Shown here: positions 40,103-53,302 of the stretch, piece after piece
Layout: each line of letters starts with the position of its first letter
How positions within the stretch are numbered: position 1 is the stretch's first letter
Origin: Staphylococcus equorum
GTDB taxonomy: Bacteria; Bacillota; Bacilli; Staphylococcales; Staphylococcaceae
Assembly: GCF_001747895.1 (NCBI RefSeq)
Contig: NZ_LNNB01000029.1
Span: 124,001 to 188,000 of the forward strand
Direction: 5' to 3'
Length of the DNA: 64,000 nucleotides
Made by a program: the position numbers and the translations under genes
The notes under the pieces: generated by a model
Told to the model about the DNA's origin: nothing
Database searches by the model: none
What the model saw: only the letters and a program-made list of their open reading frames with translations

Positions 40103-40678
40103 TTGAAAAAAGAGATATTGGAATGGATTGTGTCGATTGTCGTTGCAGTAGCGTTAGTATTACTAATTGTAAATTTTGTGGCAAAACCATATACTGTTAA
40201 AGGTGATTCCATGGATCCTACGCTAAAAGACGGCGAACGTGTCATGGTCAATTTGTTTGGTTATAAATTTGGCGATATAAAAAATGGTAACGTCATTGTT
40301 TTTCATGCAAATAAAGAAAGCGACTATGTTAAACGTGTTATCGGTACTTCAGGCGATAACGTTGAATATAAAAAAGACAAATTGTTTGTAAATGGTAAAG
40401 AAGTAGAAGAACCATATTTAGATTCAAATAAAAAAAATAAACAATATGAATATATTACAGGTAGCTTTGAAACAAAAGATTTAAACCAAGTAGATGGAAA
40501 AAATAAAATTCCTGAAGACAAGCTACTTGTGCTCGGTGATAATCGTGAAGTAAGTAAAGATAGCCGTTCATTTGGTTTAATAGATGAAGATCAAGTCGTT
40601 GGTAAAGTATCATTTAGTTTCTGGCCACTTAATGAAATGAAATTTGGTTTTGATCCTGATACAGATCAAAATAAATAA
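40103..40678 (+). CDS. spsB: Type I signal peptidase
   Basis: 191 residues. An N-terminal transmembrane anchor (about 7-27) precedes the extracellular domain. The catalytic serine is Ser36 in GDSMDPT and the general-base lysine is Lys77 in YVKRVIG; LGDNREVSKDSRSFG is the third conserved box. It removes signal peptides from secreted preproteins and is essential in S. aureus. Start codon TTG, after GAGGTG. Last gene of the VTT-spsA-spsB unit, followed by a terminator. Confidence 0.97.
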   Translation: MKKEILEWIVSIVVAVALVLLIVNFVAKPYTVKGDSMDPTLKDGERVMVNLFGYKFGDIKNGNVIVFHANKESDYVKRVIGTSGDNVEYKKDKLFVNGKEVEEPYLDSNKKNKQYEYITGSFETKDLNQVDGKNKIPEDKLLVLGDNREVSKDSRSFGLIDEDQVVGKVSFSFWPLNEMKFGFDPDTDQNK

Positions 40679-40712
40679 TAACTGAATTTAAGGTATAGAT
40701 ACCTAATATAAT

Positions 40713-40757
40713 AAAAAAGTGCTAATCTGTTAATTTAATGGATTAGCACTTTTTTTA
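40713..40757 (+). terminator. Terminator after spsB
   Basis: A 15-bp perfect stem (40713-40727 with 40741-40755) followed by a T run. Confidence 0.92.
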
Positions 40758-40974
40758 TATAAAAATCTATGACATTAAATAAGTTTCATTCATCGGTGTA
40801 GTGATAATTTAAATTAGAGATGATTAGGGAATTTGAAAATACATATGAAGGTTCATTTTGTTTTTATAAACAACTGGTTCACATACTTAACAGAGTTGGA
40901 GAAATCAGGTTAAAGATTCACAATGTACAAGCTTTTCTATGTTAAAATGTGAATCAAAGGAGTGGAAGTTTGCC

Positions 40975-43900
40975 ATGGAATTAAATGCTTATATTGGAAG
41001 AGCAGGAACAGGGAAGTCACATGAAATCATTGAAGAAATTAAAAGTAAAATGAAACAAGATCCACTAGGTGATCCCATTGTATTAATTGCTCCTACGCAA
41101 AATACTTTTCAACTCGAACAAGCATTTGTAAACGATCCTGAACTAAGTGGTAGTCTTAGAACAGAAGTGCTACACTTTGAACGTTTGAGTTACCGTGTGT
41201 TTCAAGAAGTCGGTGGCTTGATGGAACAACAGTTATCAAAAGCAGGTACAGAGATGATGATTTATGATATCATCCAACAACATCAAACAGAGTTGAGACT
41301 TTATCGCTCTCAAGTTAAATACTATGGTTTTAGTGAAAAACTTTATGAACAAATACAAGATTTTAAAAAATATGCAGTTTCTCCAGAACAATTAGAGGAA
41401 TATATAGCTGCAAATCACTTACAAACACGCACGAAACATAAATTGCAGGACATTGCGCTCATTTATAAACATTTAGAAGATAGAATAAATGGTGAATATG
41501 TATCAACTGAGGATTCTCTTCAACGCTTTATAACGATGATGGATCAATCTGAGTGGTTGAAGCGAGCTGAAATATATATCGATGGTTTTCATAACTTTTC
41601 GACGTTAGAATATCAAATTATTCGAAGCTTAGTAAGTTATGCGAAAAAGGTTACCGTGGTGTTAACTACAGATGGAGACAAAGATATGTTTAGTTTATTT
41701 AGAAAACCATCTGAATCTTTAACGCATATTGAAGACATCGCTAATGACTTAAATATTAAGGTGAATACTAAACATTTTAACGAAACAAAGCGTTTTAACA
41801 ATAACGATTTAACACATTTAGAGCATAACTTTAATGCATTGCAATTCGAGCCAATCCCGGTACAAGGTAATATTGAAATTCTAGAGGCCTCTGTAATGCG
41901 TGAAGAAATTAATGAAGTAGCGCGTCGTATATTGAGAGAAAACCGCGAACAAGGTCGACGTTTTCAAGATATCGCAATTTTATATAGAGATGAATCTTAT
42001 GCATATTTAATGGAATCGATTTTGCCGCAATACGATATTCCATACAATATAGACATTAAAGAATCTATGACACATCACCCTATTATGGAAATGATACGCT
42101 CACTCATTGAAGTTATACAAACGAATTGGAATTTTGATCCACTCATGCGTCTATTTAAGACAAATATACTATCTAAAAAGTTTAAAGATAGTCATTATCT
42201 TATTGATATTTTAGAAAACTTTGTACTTGAACGGGGTATTTATGGCAAACGTTGGATTGATGAAAAATACTTCCATGTTGAACAATTTAGGAAAATGGGC
42301 TTAAAACGCCAACCATTAACTGATGAAGAACGTGAAACGTTTGAACGTGTAATTCAAATGAAAACAGATGTTATTGATAAAGTGATGATGTTTGAAGAAA
42401 AAATGAATACTGCTACAACTGCAATTGAATTTGCGACAGCTTTTTATGAAGCTATAGAAGCATTTGATTTACCAAGTCAATTGATGACAGAGCGAGACAC
42501 ATTAGATGTTGAGGGTGAACATAAAAAAGCAGAAGAAATTGACCAGATATGGAATGGTTTTATTCAAACATTGGACGATTTAGTTACTGTTTTTGGCGAA
42601 CAGACTATGACTCAAACACGTTTTTTAGAATTGTTTGATATTGGATTAGAGCAATTAGAATTTGTGATGATACCACAAACGATTGATCAAGTGAGCATAG
42701 GGACAATGGATTTAGCTAAAGTTGATAACAAAGTACATGTATACCTTGTCGGTGTAAATGATGGGGTCATGCCACAAACCGTTTCATCATCGAGTTTGAT
42801 TACAGACGATGAAAAGAAATACTTCCAAGAACAGTCAACGATAGAATTGAGTCCAACGGCAGATATATTACAAATGGATGAAGCATTTGTGTGCTACATT
42901 GCTATGACAAGAAGCCGTGCAGCTGTAACATTTTCTTATTCTTTGATGAGCACAAGTGGAGATGAAAAAGAACCGAGTCCATTTTTAAATCAAATTCAAC
43001 AGTTATACACAAATTTAGACATTGAAAATATTCATCATCAACACCAAGCTAACCCGTTGTCATTAATGGAACATCCACATCAAACTAAAATTGCATTATT
43101 TGAATCATTAAAAGCATGGTTAGATGATGAAATTGTCGCTGACACATGGTTAGACACATATCAAGTGATGAGAGACGATGACAACTTAAACGATGGTTTG
43201 AGTTATTTATTGTCGGCATTAACGTATGATAATGAAACAGTACAATTAAGTGAATCATTGTCAACAGATTTATATGGTAAGACGATTAATGCAAGTGTAT
43301 CCAGATTTGAAGGGTATCAGGCTTGTCCATTTAAACATTTCGCATCACATGGTTTACGACTTAACGAACGTACAAAATACAAACTTGAAAATTTTGATTT
43401 AGGCGATATTTTCCATCAAGTATTGAAATTCATTTCAGAAAAAGTGAATGGTGATTTTAAAAACTTAAACACGAAGCAAATTCATAAATTAACATTAGAG
43501 GCTTTATCTGAAATACTACCTGAAGTGCAATTTAACTTGTTGAATTCAACGGCTTACTACCGTTATTTATCACAACGTATCGGTGCTATAGTTGAGACAA
43601 CATTGACTGCGCTCAAATATCAAGGCAGTCATACAAAATTCACGCCACAACGTTTCGAAGCAGGGTTTAGAAGAAAGCCACGTGATAATAGTGAATTGTT
43701 AGCTGAGCCATTGAAGACAACACAAGGTGTTCCGATCAACATTCGTGGACAAATTGACCGTATTGATACATATCAGCACGGTGATCAAAGTTTTGTGAAT
43801 ATTATTGATTATAAGTCTTCAAAATATAGTGGGACACTGGATTTAACTAAAGTTTATTATGGTATGCAAATGCAGATGATGACGTATATGGATATCGTGT

Positions 43901-44442
43901 TACAAAATAAATCACGTCTAGGTTTAACAGAAATGACTAAACCAGGAGGGCTTTTATATTTTCATGTTCATGAACCGCGTATTAAATTGGCGTGGAACCA
44001 ATTAAACGAAGATAAACGAGATACAGAGTTTATAAATTCATTTAAATTAAGTGGGTTATTGAATAGTGATGACTCTGTATTAGACGCTTTTGATACAAGA
44101 TTAGAACCAAGTTATAATTCTGATATTGTACCACTTGGATTGAAAAAAGACGGAGGAATTAAAAGTAACAGTAAAGTTGCTGATGAAGAAACAATTTATA
44201 AATTAATAAAGCATAATAAAAAGAACTTTATTGAAACTGCGTCCAGTATTATGGATGGCCATACAGAAGTTGCACCGATGAAATATAATCAAACGCTGCC
44301 TTGTGAATTTTGTAATTATAAATCTGTATGTCATGTAGATGGTGCGATTGATAGCAAACGTTATCGTACTGTAGATGAGTCGATTAATCCGTTAGAAGCA
44401 GTGCAAAATGTGGAGTTAGAAAGCGAGGAAGATGAATTATGA
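40975..44442 (+). CDS. addB: ATP-dependent deoxyribonuclease subunit B
   Basis: 1155 residues. Walker A GRAGTGKS lies at residues 8-15. Four cysteines (784; 1110, 1113, 1119) place the [4Fe-4S] cluster that staples the C-terminal nuclease, whose IIDYKSS motif (Asp945, Lys947) is intact. AddB with AddA resects double-strand breaks up to the Chi site and loads RecA. The ATG at 40975 follows AAGGAGTGG; an in-frame ATG at 40939 is upstream of that site. The stop overlaps the addA start (ATGA). Confidence 0.96.
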   Translation: MELNAYIGRAGTGKSHEIIEEIKSKMKQDPLGDPIVLIAPTQNTFQLEQAFVNDPELSGSLRTEVLHFERLSYRVFQEVGGLMEQQLSKAGTEMMIYDIIQQHQTELRLYRSQVKYYGFSEKLYEQIQDFKKYAVSPEQLEEYIAANHLQTRTKHKLQDIALIYKHLEDRINGEYVSTEDSLQRFITMMDQSEWLKRAEIYIDGFHNFSTLEYQIIRSLVSYAKKVTVVLTTDGDKDMFSLFRKPSESLTHIEDIANDLNIKVNTKHFNETKRFNNNDLTHLEHNFNALQFEPIPVQGNIEILEASVMREEINEVARRILRENREQGRRFQDIAILYRDESYAYLMESILPQYDIPYNIDIKESMTHHPIMEMIRSLIEVIQTNWNFDPLMRLFKTNILSKKFKDSHYLIDILENFVLERGIYGKRWIDEKYFHVEQFRKMGLKRQPLTDEERETFERVIQMKTDVIDKVMMFEEKMNTATTAIEFATAFYEAIEAFDLPSQLMTERDTLDVEGEHKKAEEIDQIWNGFIQTLDDLVTVFGEQTMTQTRFLELFDIGLEQLEFVMIPQTIDQVSIGTMDLAKVDNKVHVYLVGVNDGVMPQTVSSSSLITDDEKKYFQEQSTIELSPTADILQMDEAFVCYIAMTRSRAAVTFSYSLMSTSGDEKEPSPFLNQIQQLYTNLDIENIHHQHQANPLSLMEHPHQTKIALFESLKAWLDDEIVADTWLDTYQVMRDDDNLNDGLSYLLSALTYDNETVQLSESLSTDLYGKTINASVSRFEGYQACPFKHFASHGLRLNERTKYKLENFDLGDIFHQVLKFISEKVNGDFKNLNTKQIHKLTLEALSEILPEVQFNLLNSTAYYRYLSQRIGAIVETTLTALKYQGSHTKFTPQRFEAGFRRKPRDNSELLAEPLKTTQGVPINIRGQIDRIDTYQHGDQSFVNIIDYKSSKYSGTLDLTKVYYGMQMQMMTYMDIVLQNKSRLGLTEMTKPGGLLYFHVHEPRIKLAWNQLNEDKRDTEFINSFKLSGLLNSDDSVLDAFDTRLEPSYNSDIVPLGLKKDGGIKSNSKVADEETIYKLIKHNKKNFIETASSIMDGHTEVAPMKYNQTLPCEFCNYKSVCHVDGAIDSKRYRTVDESINPLEAVQNVELESEEDEL

Positions 44443-47400
44443 GTCAAATCCCAGCAAAGCCAGCTGATACAAGATGGACCGATAACCAATGGAAAAGTAT
44501 TTATGCCAAAGGACAAGATGTACTTGTAGCTGCGGCTGCAGGATCAGGAAAAACAGCTGTTTTAGTTGAGCGCATTATTCAGCGGATTATCAAAGATGAA
44601 ATAGATGTTGACCGCTTACTTGTAGTAACTTTTACAAATGCAAGTGCACGTGAAATGAAACATCGTGTAGATCAACGTATTCAAGAAGCATCTATGGCAT
44701 CACCTGATAATGCACATTTGAAAAATCAGCGGATCAAAATTCATCAAGCACAAATTTCTACACTCCATAGTTTTTGTTTGAAATTAATACAACACCATTA
44801 CGATGTTTTAGATATTGATCCAAACTTTAGAACAAGCAGTGAAGCGGAAAATATTTTACTGCTTGAACAGACGATTGATGAAGTATTGGAAAGTCACTAT
44901 GATGTGTTAGATCCAAGTTTCGTAGATTTAACGGAACAGTTATCATCTGATCGAAATGATGACCAACTACGAAATACGATTAAGCAAATGTTTTATTTTA
45001 GTGTGGCGAATCCAAATCCTTTAACTTGGCTGCAAAATTTAGCTGACCCTTATTATGATGCGGAGCAACAAGATGATTTACTACAATTATTGAATGAATT
45101 AGCAATGATTTTTATGAATTCAGCATTAGAAGCGTTGAATAAAAGTTATGATTTATTCATGATGCTAGAAGAAGTAGATAAACAAGTAGCTGTATTAGAG
45201 AAGGAACGACACTTTTTAAATCAAGCGATGGAAGGCGGTCAATTGAATACGCAAGTCATTGCTGAACACCAATTTGAAGCGCGTTTCCCAGCTAAAAATA
45301 AGAAGATTAAAGAAGCAAATGAGATGATGCTTGATGCATATGATGATGGTAAAAAACACTATGATCAATATAAAGCATTGGTCTCAAAAGTTCAGGAAGA
45401 TTATTTTTCACGTGAGGCTGAAGAATTGAAACATGATATGCAGCGCTTAGCACCGAGAGTATCATATCTAACACAAGTGACAGCAGATGTAATAAAACAA
45501 TTTAATTCGAAAAAAAGAAGTAGAAATCTCTTGGATTTTTCTGATTATGAACATTTTGCGTTGCGTGTGTTAATGAATGATGACGGTGCGCCTTCAGAAA
45601 TTGCGGACATGTACCGCCAACAATTTGAAGAAATTCTTGTTGACGAATATCAAGATACGAACAGAGTTCAAGAGAAAATATTATCGTGTATTAAACGAGG
45701 TAATGAATCAGATGGTAACTTATTCATGGTCGGTGACGTGAAACAGTCTATCTATAAATTTAGACAGGCAGATCCAAGTTTATTTATAGGAAAATATAAT
45801 CGTTTTTCATTAGATGGTTTAGAAAATGGTATGAGAATTGATTTATCACAAAACTTCCGTTCAAGAGAAGAAGTACTGACGACGACTAATTACTTATTCA
45901 AACATATGATGGATAAAGCAGTAGGGGAAATTGTATATGATGATGCGGCACAATTGTATTATGGCGCCCCTTACGATGATAAGCCTCATGATGTTCAGAT
46001 GAATATGTTGGTAGAAGATGCTGAGTCTGATTTAAACGGTGCAGAACAAGAAGCTGAGTATATCGTTCAGCAAGTTGAAAAAATAATGGCTAAACATGAA
46101 ATATATGATATGAAATTAGAGCAATATCGTAAACCAAGCTATAAAGACATCGTGATACTTGAACGTTCATATGGGCAGGCGCGTAAGATTCAACAGGCGT
46201 TTAAAGACCACAATATACCGTTCCATGTGAATAGTAAGGAAGGGTATTTTGAACAAGTAGAAATACGGTTGATATTATCATTTTTAAGAACAGTTGATAA
46301 TCCATTACAAGATATCTATTTAGTAGGATTAATGCGTTCTGTGATTTATCAATTCACTGAAGATGAATTATCAAATATTCGCGTATTTAGTCCTAATGAT
46401 GATTATTTTCATCAATCAATTAAAAATTATATGGCAAATGATGTTGCAAATAAAAAATTGGTAAAAAAATTAAATGCGTTTCTAAAAGATATAGAGATGT
46501 ATCAACATTATAGCCAAAGTCATCCAGTTTATCAGCTGATTGATAAGTTTTATAATGATCATTATGTGATTCAATATTTTAGTGGAATTGTTGGAGGCAA
46601 AGGGCGTCGCGCCAATTTATATGGATTATTTAATAAAGCAGTAGAATTTGAGAATTCCAGTTTCCGTGGTTTATATCAATTTATACGTTTTATAGATGAA
46701 TTAATAGAACGTGGTAAAGATTTTGGAGAAGAAAACGTTATTGGTCCAAATGATGATGTGGTTAGAATGATGACGATTCATAGTAGTAAAGGGTTAGAAT
46801 TTCCATTTGTAATATATTCTGGGTTATCTCGTAAGTTCAGAAGAGATGATTTACATAGACCAGTGATTTTAAATCAAACTTATGGTTTAGGAATGACTTA
46901 TTACGATGTGGAAAGTAACTTATCGTACCCTTCGCTATCATCCGTTACGTATAAAGCCATTGCAGAAAAAGAAATGGTCTCTGAAGAAATGAGACTCATA
47001 TACGTTGCGCTCACACGTGCAAAAGAACAATTATTTTTAATTGGACGTGTTAAGGCTGAGAAGGAATTAACTCAGTTTGAACAAGTTTCTGTGTCGGATA
47101 CCCATTTGCCTGTAAGTTATCGACTAACTGCGCAAAGACCGATTGATATAATTTACCCAATATTGTCAAAACATCAGTCGTCTGCTTTACCGATTGAATT
47201 GCGTTTTGAACGCTCAATTGGTGACATCGATGCAACGATGAAACCCTATGTTCAATTGAATACAGATTTTTATCAAGATATTGCATCAGAAGCGGTAGTA
47301 GAAGAAAGTGAACGTCGCACGATAGAAGATATTGAGACAATGAATACGAATGATGAAACAATTAAATCACAAATTCATCAACAGCTGAGCTATACGTATC

Positions 47401-48095
47401 CGTATCAAGATGCTATAGATAAACCTTCGAAGCAGTCCGTATCTGAATTAAAACGTCAATTAGACACGGAACAAGCAGATACAAATTATGATAGAGTGAG
47501 ACAATATCGTATAGGAACATCGTCTTATGAAAGACCTGGCTTTTTAAGTCATAGCTCTAAAAGGAAAGCAAATGAAGTTGGTACACTGATGCATACAGTG
47601 ATGCAACATCTACCATTTAAACGCGACGGCCTATCACAAAGTGAATTACATGCACATATTAATCACATGATTGAAAAACATATCATACCGGAAGATGCGA
47701 AAGACGATATTCGCTATGAGGATATCTACACTTTTATTGATAGTAAACTATATGCAACCATTGCATCCAGTGATGAAATATATCGTGAATTACCATTCGT
47801 TGTGAATCAATCCAATGTGGATCATTTAAAAACAGTTGACGAAGATGCTTCAATCATTCAAGGTATGATAGACCTTATATTTTTAAAAGATAATCAATAT
47901 TATTTTGTAGATTATAAGACAGACGCATTTAATAGACGTCGGAATATGTCAGATGAAGAAATTGGTGCTCAATTAAGAGAGCGTTATAAGATACAAATGG
48001 AATATTACCGCACCACACTAGAAACAATATTAAAAACCGAAGTTAAAGGATATTTATATTTCTTTAAATTTGGTCAACTTTCAATTGATACTTAA
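44439..48095 (+). CDS. addA: ATP-dependent helicase/nuclease subunit A
   Basis: 1218 residues, a UvrD-like superfamily 1 helicase with a C-terminal nuclease. Walker A AAAGSGKT is at 32-39, VDEYQDTN (around 400) is motif [11 protein letters not shown] motif [13 protein letters not shown] motif V and ALTRAKEQ motif VI. The nuclease motif VDYKTD is at about 1158-1161. It partners AddB in DNA repair. The first ATG overlaps the addB stop by 4 nt. Confidence 0.97.
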   Translation: MSQIPAKPADTRWTDNQWKSIYAKGQDVLVAAAAGSGKTAVLVERIIQRIIKDEIDVDRLLVVTFTNASAREMKHRVDQRIQEASMASPDNAHLKNQRIKIHQAQISTLHSFCLKLIQHHYDVLDIDPNFRTSSEAENILLLEQTIDEVLESHYDVLDPSFVDLTEQLSSDRNDDQLRNTIKQMFYFSVANPNPLTWLQNLADPYYDAEQQDDLLQLLNELAMIFMNSALEALNKSYDLFMMLEEVDKQVAVLEKERHFLNQAMEGGQLNTQVIAEHQFEARFPAKNKKIKEANEMMLDAYDDGKKHYDQYKALVSKVQEDYFSREAEELKHDMQRLAPRVSYLTQVTADVIKQFNSKKRSRNLLDFSDYEHFALRVLMNDDGAPSEIADMYRQQFEEILVDEYQDTNRVQEKILSCIKRGNESDGNLFMVGDVKQSIYKFRQADPSLFIGKYNRFSLDGLENGMRIDLSQNFRSREEVLTTTNYLFKHMMDKAVGEIVYDDAAQLYYGAPYDDKPHDVQMNMLVEDAESDLNGAEQEAEYIVQQVEKIMAKHEIYDMKLEQYRKPSYKDIVILERSYGQARKIQQAFKDHNIPFHVNSKEGYFEQVEIRLILSFLRTVDNPLQDIYLVGLMRSVIYQFTEDELSNIRVFSPNDDYFHQSIKNYMANDVANKKLVKKLNAFLKDIEMYQHYSQSHPVYQLIDKFYNDHYVIQYFSGIVGGKGRRANLYGLFNKAVEFENSSFRGLYQFIRFIDELIERGKDFGEENVIGPNDDVVRMMTIHSSKGLEFPFVIYSGLSRKFRRDDLHRPVILNQTYGLGMTYYDVESNLSYPSLSSVTYKAIAEKEMVSEEMRLIYVALTRAKEQLFLIGRVKAEKELTQFEQVSVSDTHLPVSYRLTAQRPIDIIYPILSKHQSSALPIELRFERSIGDIDATMKPYVQLNTDFYQDIASEAVVEESERRTIEDIETMNTNDETIKSQIHQQLSYTYPYQDAIDKPSKQSVSELKRQLDTEQADTNYDRVRQYRIGTSSYERPGFLSHSSKRKANEVGTLMHTVMQHLPFKRDGLSQSELHAHINHMIEKHIIPEDAKDDIRYEDIYTFIDSKLYATIASSDEIYRELPFVVNQSNVDHLKTVDEDASIIQGMIDLIFLKDNQYYFVDYKTDAFNRRRNMSDEEIGAQLRERYKIQMEYYRTTLETILKTEVKGYLYFFKFGQLSIDT

Positions 48096-48118
48096 ATTTC
48101 CAAAAGAGGTGCTATATT

Positions 48119-49258
48119 GTGTCACCGCAACGCAGATTATTTGAATTAGATGCATTACGTGGTTTTAGTTTGTTTGGCATCATATTAATGAATATTTTAG
48201 TTTTTAGTTTTCCTTATGAGGAAACATATCTACCTGGCGTATTGCATGGTGCCGATGAATGGCTATTCCGCGTTGTTACACTTTTCGTTATCAGTTCATT
48301 TTATCCAATATTTACAATGTTATTTGGATATGGATTAGCCATTATGTATGAAAATAGTAAACGTAGGGGGATGTCTTATTATCCTTTTATATATCGAAGA
48401 TTAGTAGTTTTACTTATTTTTGGTGTACTACATGGCTATTTTTTATTTAATGGAGATATTTTATTTGGTTATGGTTTTACTGGTATGATTGCAGTGCTAT
48501 TTATCAAATTGAAACCTAAGACTCTAATTAAATCAGCTGTTGGTTTATTTATAATGAAAATTGTCATATTGATGATCCCAATTTCTTTAGCGTACTGGAA
48601 TAAAGGACGACATGAAGCGAGTAATTATTCAGGTAAGTCACTCGCACAATTGGTTGATATCAAACAAAACGGTCATTACTTTGAATTCTTACAAGTTAAT
48701 GGATTGGAAAGTAAATATAGCGTTATAGATATTGTTACAAGAGCTGCATATCTTGATCTTTTACCTTACATACTTATAGGTATTGCCGCACAAAAATTAA
48801 GTTTGATAACTAAGATTCAAAACAACCCACGCAGTGCCATGACTTGGGGTAGTACTTTATTTATTATCGGTTATTTTATTAAACTTCCATTTGCTTTAGA
48901 TTATGCAAACAATACATTTTCAATCATAAGTTCAATGGTTGGCGGTCCGATTCTTGCGATGGGATACATTTTGATCTTTGTTCGTTTATGTCAATATGCC
49001 AAAACTGCGAAAGTACTAGACATTTTTAAATATCCTGGAAAACTCAGTTTATCAGTTTATATATCACAAAGTATCATTTTCACATTCATTTATTATGACG
49101 TAGGCTTAAGTTTATACAACAAGTTACCGCTCTATCAATCTTATATTATTGTAGTAGTCGTATATAGTTTGCAACTTTTAGCTTGTTATTATTATTTGAA
49201 ATTCTTTAAATATGGACCCATCGAGTGGTTATGGCGAAAAATTACTTACTTAAAATAA
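48119..49258 (+). CDS. DUF418-domain membrane protein (YeiB-like)
   Basis: 379 residues with about ten hydrophobic segments. RLFELDALRGFSLFGIILMN at the start and a DUF418-type C-terminal part (VYISQSIIFTFIYYD...YGPIEWLWR) mark the acyltransferase-related YeiB/DUF418 group. Exact activity is unknown. The start is a GTG at 48119, 6 nt after AAAGAGGTG, 23 nt after addA. Possibly the last gene of the addBA transcript. Confidence 0.78.
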   Translation: MSPQRRLFELDALRGFSLFGIILMNILVFSFPYEETYLPGVLHGADEWLFRVVTLFVISSFYPIFTMLFGYGLAIMYENSKRRGMSYYPFIYRRLVVLLIFGVLHGYFLFNGDILFGYGFTGMIAVLFIKLKPKTLIKSAVGLFIMKIVILMIPISLAYWNKGRHEASNYSGKSLAQLVDIKQNGHYFEFLQVNGLESKYSVIDIVTRAAYLDLLPYILIGIAAQKLSLITKIQNNPRSAMTWGSTLFIIGYFIKLPFALDYANNTFSIISSMVGGPILAMGYILIFVRLCQYAKTAKVLDIFKYPGKLSLSVYISQSIIFTFIYYDVGLSLYNKLPLYQSYIIVVVVYSLQLLACYYYLKFFKYGPIEWLWRKITYLK

Positions 49259-49371
49259 GACACATTAGAGACAAAACAATAGAATTTTGAAAATTCTAGT
49301 TATTTATTTGTTATTTAGTAGTAAATATAGTTATAATATGTAATAAGATATAGATGAGGAGCTGATATTGA

Positions 49372-50277
49372 ATGAAATTCCTATCATTCAGACATGAAGG
49401 ACAGACATCATATGGTGTGAAAGTAAAACGTGAAGAAGCTGCGTGGGACTTACAAAAAGTTTTTGCAGATTTTTCTGAGGGCACGTTCCATCCTAAAACG
49501 TTATTAGACGGCCTTCAACAAAACCAAGTCGTAGATTTTCAAGAAGAAGTTCGTAAAGCAGTTGTTGCTGCAGAAGATAGTGGTAAAGGCGAAGATTATA
49601 AAGTACAATTTGATGACATTGAATTTTTACCACCAGTAACACCAACTAATAATGTCATTGCCTTTGGACGTAATTATCAAGATCATGCTAACGAATTAAA
49701 TCACGAAGTTCAACGCTTGTACGTATTTACTAAAGCCGCTTCTTCATTAACTGGAGATAATAGTACAATTCCTAATCATAAAGATATTACAGATCAATTA
49801 GATTATGAAGGGGAATTAGGTATTGTTATTGGAAAATCTGGTGAAAAAATACCAAAAGGCTTAGCATTAGATTACATTTACGGTTATACAATTATTAATG
49901 ATATTACAGACCGTAAAGCTCAAGACGCACAAGATCAAGCATTCTTATCTAAAAGTTTAACTGGCGGATGCCCAGTTGGACCTTACATCGTAACTAAAGA
50001 TGAATTACCTACACCTGAAGACGTGAATATTGTTACAAAAGTAAACAATGATATTCGTCAAGATGGTAATACGAGTGCAATGATTCTTAAAATAGATGAA
50101 TTAATTGAAGAAATTTCTAAATATGTTGCTTTACATCCAGGTGACATTATTGCAACTGGCACACCTGCTGGCGTAGGCGCAGGAATGAATCCTCCGCAAT
50201 TTTTACAACCAGGTGATGAAGTTAAAGTTACAATTGATAACATTGGTACACTGACTAATTTTATCGCAGAAAAATAA
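49372..50277 (+). CDS. Fumarylacetoacetate hydrolase-family protein
   Basis: 301 residues. [11 protein letters not shown] (around 99) and [15 protein letters not shown] (around 143, metal-binding Glu pair) plus [14 protein letters not shown] and a late TGTPAGVG loop match the FAH family. Members are hydrolases or decarboxylases of acylpyruvates or oxaloacetate; the substrate is not determined. The ATG has a TGAGGAG site. It is separated from the preceding DUF418 gene by 113 nt and followed by a small hairpin (50292-50320). Confidence 0.88.
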   Translation: MKFLSFRHEGQTSYGVKVKREEAAWDLQKVFADFSEGTFHPKTLLDGLQQNQVVDFQEEVRKAVVAAEDSGKGEDYKVQFDDIEFLPPVTPTNNVIAFGRNYQDHANELNHEVQRLYVFTKAASSLTGDNSTIPNHKDITDQLDYEGELGIVIGKSGEKIPKGLALDYIYGYTIINDITDRKAQDAQDQAFLSKSLTGGCPVGPYIVTKDELPTPEDVNIVTKVNNDIRQDGNTSAMILKIDELIEEISKYVALHPGDIIATGTPAGVGAGMNPPQFLQPGDEVKVTIDNIGTLTNFIAEK

Positions 50278-50291
50278 ACGATAGATATATT

Positions 50292-50323
50292 AACCGGGCT
50301 GACGTATGTGATGCCCGGTTTTA
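50292..50323 (+). terminator. Weak terminator after FAH-family gene
   Basis: An 8-bp GC-rich stem (AACCGGGC with GCCCGGTT, 50292-50299 with 50313-50320) and a short T4 tail. Confidence 0.6.
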
Positions 50324-50519
50324 ATATGCGAAAAATAGAATTAACATTGCAATAATGGGCATATTCAAATAAAATAAGTAGTGCAGAATTTCTTTTTTGA
50401 AAAATATACTTATTTTGAGTATGATTAAGAAAGGTACCTTTTATTTTACTAATTAAAAGGTGCAACATACTTCTGTTTTACATATTATTGAAGTAAAAAT
50501 TGTGTGGGGGTTATATATT

Positions 50520-50909
50520 ATGTTACACATGCATATTGCAAGTTGGGTGTTATTAATAATCTTGTTCTTTGCTGCTTATTTTAATTTTTCAGTAAAACAA
50601 GGCGCATCACCTTACTTTAAACCGATTCATATGCTCTTAAGAGTGTTTATGGTATTAGTTTTAATTTCAGGTTTTTGGACGTGGATTCAAGCATTTTCAT
50701 CTGGTAACGCTGGTGGGCATATGTTACTTACATTGAAAATGATTGGTGGCGTAGCAGTAGTTGCACTTATGGAAGTGTCACTTGCAAAACGTAAAAAAGG
50801 TCAATCAAGTCATAGTTTATTGTGGACAACGATTATTGTTATTTTAATTACTATGCTTTTAGGTATTATCTTGCCATGGGGACCAATTACGCAACTATTT
50901 GGTTTATAA
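50520..50909 (+). CDS. YisL-like DUF1516 membrane protein
   Basis: 129 residues with four hydrophobic helices. [19 protein letters not shown] near the start and [20 protein letters not shown] fit DUF1516/YisL, a small membrane family of unknown function. The ATG at 50520 follows a G5 ribosome site; codons upstream of it (in-frame from 50460) would run through that site. It converges on cdr with a shared terminator. Confidence 0.8.
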   Translation: MLHMHIASWVLLIILFFAAYFNFSVKQGASPYFKPIHMLLRVFMVLVLISGFWTWIQAFSSGNAGGHMLLTLKMIGGVAVVALMEVSLAKRKKGQSSHSLLWTTIIVILITMLLGIILPWGPITQLFGL

Positions 50910-50938
50910 AAAATTTGAAACATAAATCAAGTTCAATT

Positions 50939-50976
50939 AAAAAGGGATCTTCCAATTTTGGAAGATCCCTTTTTAG
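50939..50976. terminator. Shared terminator between DUF1516 and cdr genes
   Basis: A 16-bp perfect stem (50939-50954 with 50959-50974), flanked by A and T runs on both sides. Confidence 0.9.
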
Positions 50977-50991
50977 TTTGAATCATTAGTG

Positions 50992-52314
50992 CTATTTATT
51001 ACGCGCTTTGTAACCAATCATATTAATGATATCTTTAGGTCTACTATAGGGCGGGGCATAAGCAACTTCAAATTCTGTTAGTTCGTCTATAGTTAGTTTA
51101 TGCATCATTGCCATAGAGAGCACATCTATACGTTTGTCTGCACCTTTCTTTCCAACAGCAGCCGCACGTAAAATACGTCGGTTCCTTTTGTCAAAATGAA
51201 TGCGTAAATGTAACTTTGAATTACCTGGATAATAACCTGCATGTTCTCCTTGTTTGGCTTCAACAGTTTCATAGTCGAAGTTCGAAAGTTCTTGTGGAGA
51301 TACACCGACACTTGCAAATGTATAATCGAAAAATTTCACAATATTTGAACCTAAATAGCCTTTAAATTGTATAGATGGGTCACCGGCTAATTGTTCTGCA
51401 ATGATACTTGCACCACGATGAGCACCCCAAGCTAATGGGATATGTGCATTTAAATCTACATGGCGATAATGTGAAGTGATAATATCGCCTAAAGCATAGA
51501 TGTTAGGAATATTAGTTTGAAACTGATTATTCACTGGTACATAGCCCTTGTCATCTAGAATGACATTGGATGACTCAATAAATGATGAATTTGGTTTGAC
51601 TCCGATACCTTCTATTATAAGGTCGTAATCTTCGACTTTACCTGACTCAAAGTGTACTTCATTACCAATGACTTTGGACACTTGTTCATTTAAACGATAG
51701 TCTATATGTCTTTTTTTAATTTCATCGATAATTGGCTGGTTCATGTCTTCGTCCATTAATTTATTGAGATGTGTTGAACGATGGACTAATGTAGGTGCGA
51801 TACCTCTTTCATATAAATTATCTAGAATTTCTAAACCAATATAGCCAGCGCCGATTACGAGCGCTTTTTTAACTTGGTTTGCTTCTATAAAGGATTCAAT
51901 TGCATCTGTATCTTCCATATTTCTTAAAGTAAATGACATATCGCTGTTTAAGTTTAACGTATTAGCGCTACAACCAGGGCTTAGAATTAATGTGTCATAT
52001 CGTTCTTCAAAGGTTTTATCTTGTGTGTAATCGTAAACAGTTATGGTTTGTGAAGTATCATTGATTGAGGTTACTTCATGATAAGGTTTCACTACAATCT
52101 GTTTAGCATCATAAAATGATTCTGGTGTTGCTTCTAATATTTGATCTCTTGATGCTACGACATTTCCTAAATAATAGGGCAATGCACAGTTCGCAAAACT
52201 CATATCACGATCTTTTTCAAAGATCACGATTTCACTTTCTTGATCCAATCTTCTTATTTGGCTGGCGACAGTCGCACCACCAGCAACAGCACCAACGACT
52301 ATGATCTTATTCAT
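50992..52314 (-). CDS. cdr: Coenzyme A-disulfide reductase
   Basis: 440 residues. [10 protein letters not shown] near the start binds FAD; the single redox cysteine Cys43 in [10 protein letters not shown] is the hallmark of CoADR, which uses one cysteine and CoA itself. [13 protein letters not shown] (around 155) binds NADPH. Staphylococci use reduced CoA as a major thiol, and this enzyme keeps it reduced. A CTAGGAGG site precedes the ATG. It follows the Cof-type HAD gene by 32 nt on the minus strand. Confidence 0.95.
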   Translation of the reverse strand: MNKIIVVGAVAGGATVASQIRRLDQESEIVIFEKDRDMSFANCALPYYLGNVVASRDQILEATPESFYDAKQIVVKPYHEVTSINDTSQTITVYDYTQDKTFEERYDTLILSPGCSANTLNLNSDMSFTLRNMEDTDAIESFIEANQVKKALVIGAGYIGLEILDNLYERGIAPTLVHRSTHLNKLMDEDMNQPIIDEIKKRHIDYRLNEQVSKVIGNEVHFESGKVEDYDLIIEGIGVKPNSSFIESSNVILDDKGYVPVNNQFQTNIPNIYALGDIITSHYRHVDLNAHIPLAWGAHRGASIIAEQLAGDPSIQFKGYLGSNIVKFFDYTFASVGVSPQELSNFDYETVEAKQGEHAGYYPGNSKLHLRIHFDKRNRRILRAAAVGKKGADKRIDVLSMAMMHKLTIDELTEFEVAYAPPYSRPKDIINMIGYKARNK

Positions 52315-52346
52315 AATAAATTGCCTCCTAGTGAGTAAATATCATA

Positions 52347-53189
52347 TTAAATATAAGATTTTACAGTTACTTCATACGGAATGTTTAATTGGAAGTAATC
52401 ATTTAAGTAACGACCAATACCATCATTATTATTTGAATGCGTAATTTCATTCGCAATATGTTTTAATTCATCCAAGCCATTTTCCATTGCGATACCATGT
52501 TTTGCGTATTTAATCATTTCTAAATCATTATCTTCATCGCCGAATGCGATAATATGATTTCTATCAATGTCTAAATGTGTTTTAACATAATCAATACCGC
52601 GTGCTTTGCTGATACCTTGTTTTACAATTTCTATAACTGGGAAAGGTGAACCCCATCTACGGTGTTCAATATTTTCTGCATAGAATCGTGTAAGCATTTG
52701 TTTAACTCTAGGAATCATAAATTCTTCTGCTTCTACTAAAATTGAAGTCGGTGATTCATTTAAACAAGTAAGTAAATCGCCTGTTTCAATTTTTGGCGTA
52801 CCCATGGAAAAACCATCGAATAATTTTTGATCATAGCTATTAAGAAATACATAATCTTTCACTTCTGCAATAATATTAGTAACGCCAAAATCATTTAAAG
52901 ATTGAATAATATTTCGAGCTAAATCAAAATCTAATCTTTCATGCATTGTTTCAAATTGATCATCTTTTGGATGATGTACAAATGCGCCATTAAAGTTAAC
53001 GACAGGTGTATTCATATTAAGTTCATGATAATAAATTTGGCTTGCTCTGTAAGGTCGACCAGTAGCGATCATTAATTTGTGACCTTGATTTTGTAAAGTT
53101 GTTAGTACTTCTTTGGTATATGGTGTGATCACTTTTTCGTCGTTCAAAAGTGTTCCGTCTAAATCTAGACAAATTAAATAAGGTTTCAT
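52347..53189 (-). CDS. Cof-type HAD hydrolase
   Basis: 280 residues, HAD class IIB. CLDLDGTLLND holds the nucleophile aspartate (residue 8), ATGRPY (around 45) motif II, KARGIDYVK (around 197) motif III, FGDEDNDLEM (around 220) motif IV. Probably a phosphatase of sugar or cofactor phosphates. An AAGGAGAT site lies 6 nt before the ATG at 53189; an in-frame ATG at 53231 is upstream of it. cdr follows. Confidence 0.88.
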   Translation of the reverse strand: MKPYLICLDLDGTLLNDEKVITPYTKEVLTTLQNQGHKLMIATGRPYRASQIYYHELNMNTPVVNFNGAFVHHPKDDQFETMHERLDFDLARNIIQSLNDFGVTNIIAEVKDYVFLNSYDQKLFDGFSMGTPKIETGDLLTCLNESPTSILVEAEEFMIPRVKQMLTRFYAENIEHRRWGSPFPVIEIVKQGISKARGIDYVKTHLDIDRNHIIAFGDEDNDLEMIKYAKHGIAMENGLDELKHIANEITHSNNNDGIGRYLNDYFQLNIPYEVTVKSYI

Positions 53190-53302
53190 GTAAATCTCCT
53201 TAATCTTTGATAATTGATGTATGAATATCATAGCATTTTATTGGCGTTTTGTAAGATATTTGATATATTGTTAATAAGATTAAATACGGAGAGGTGAAAT
53301 TT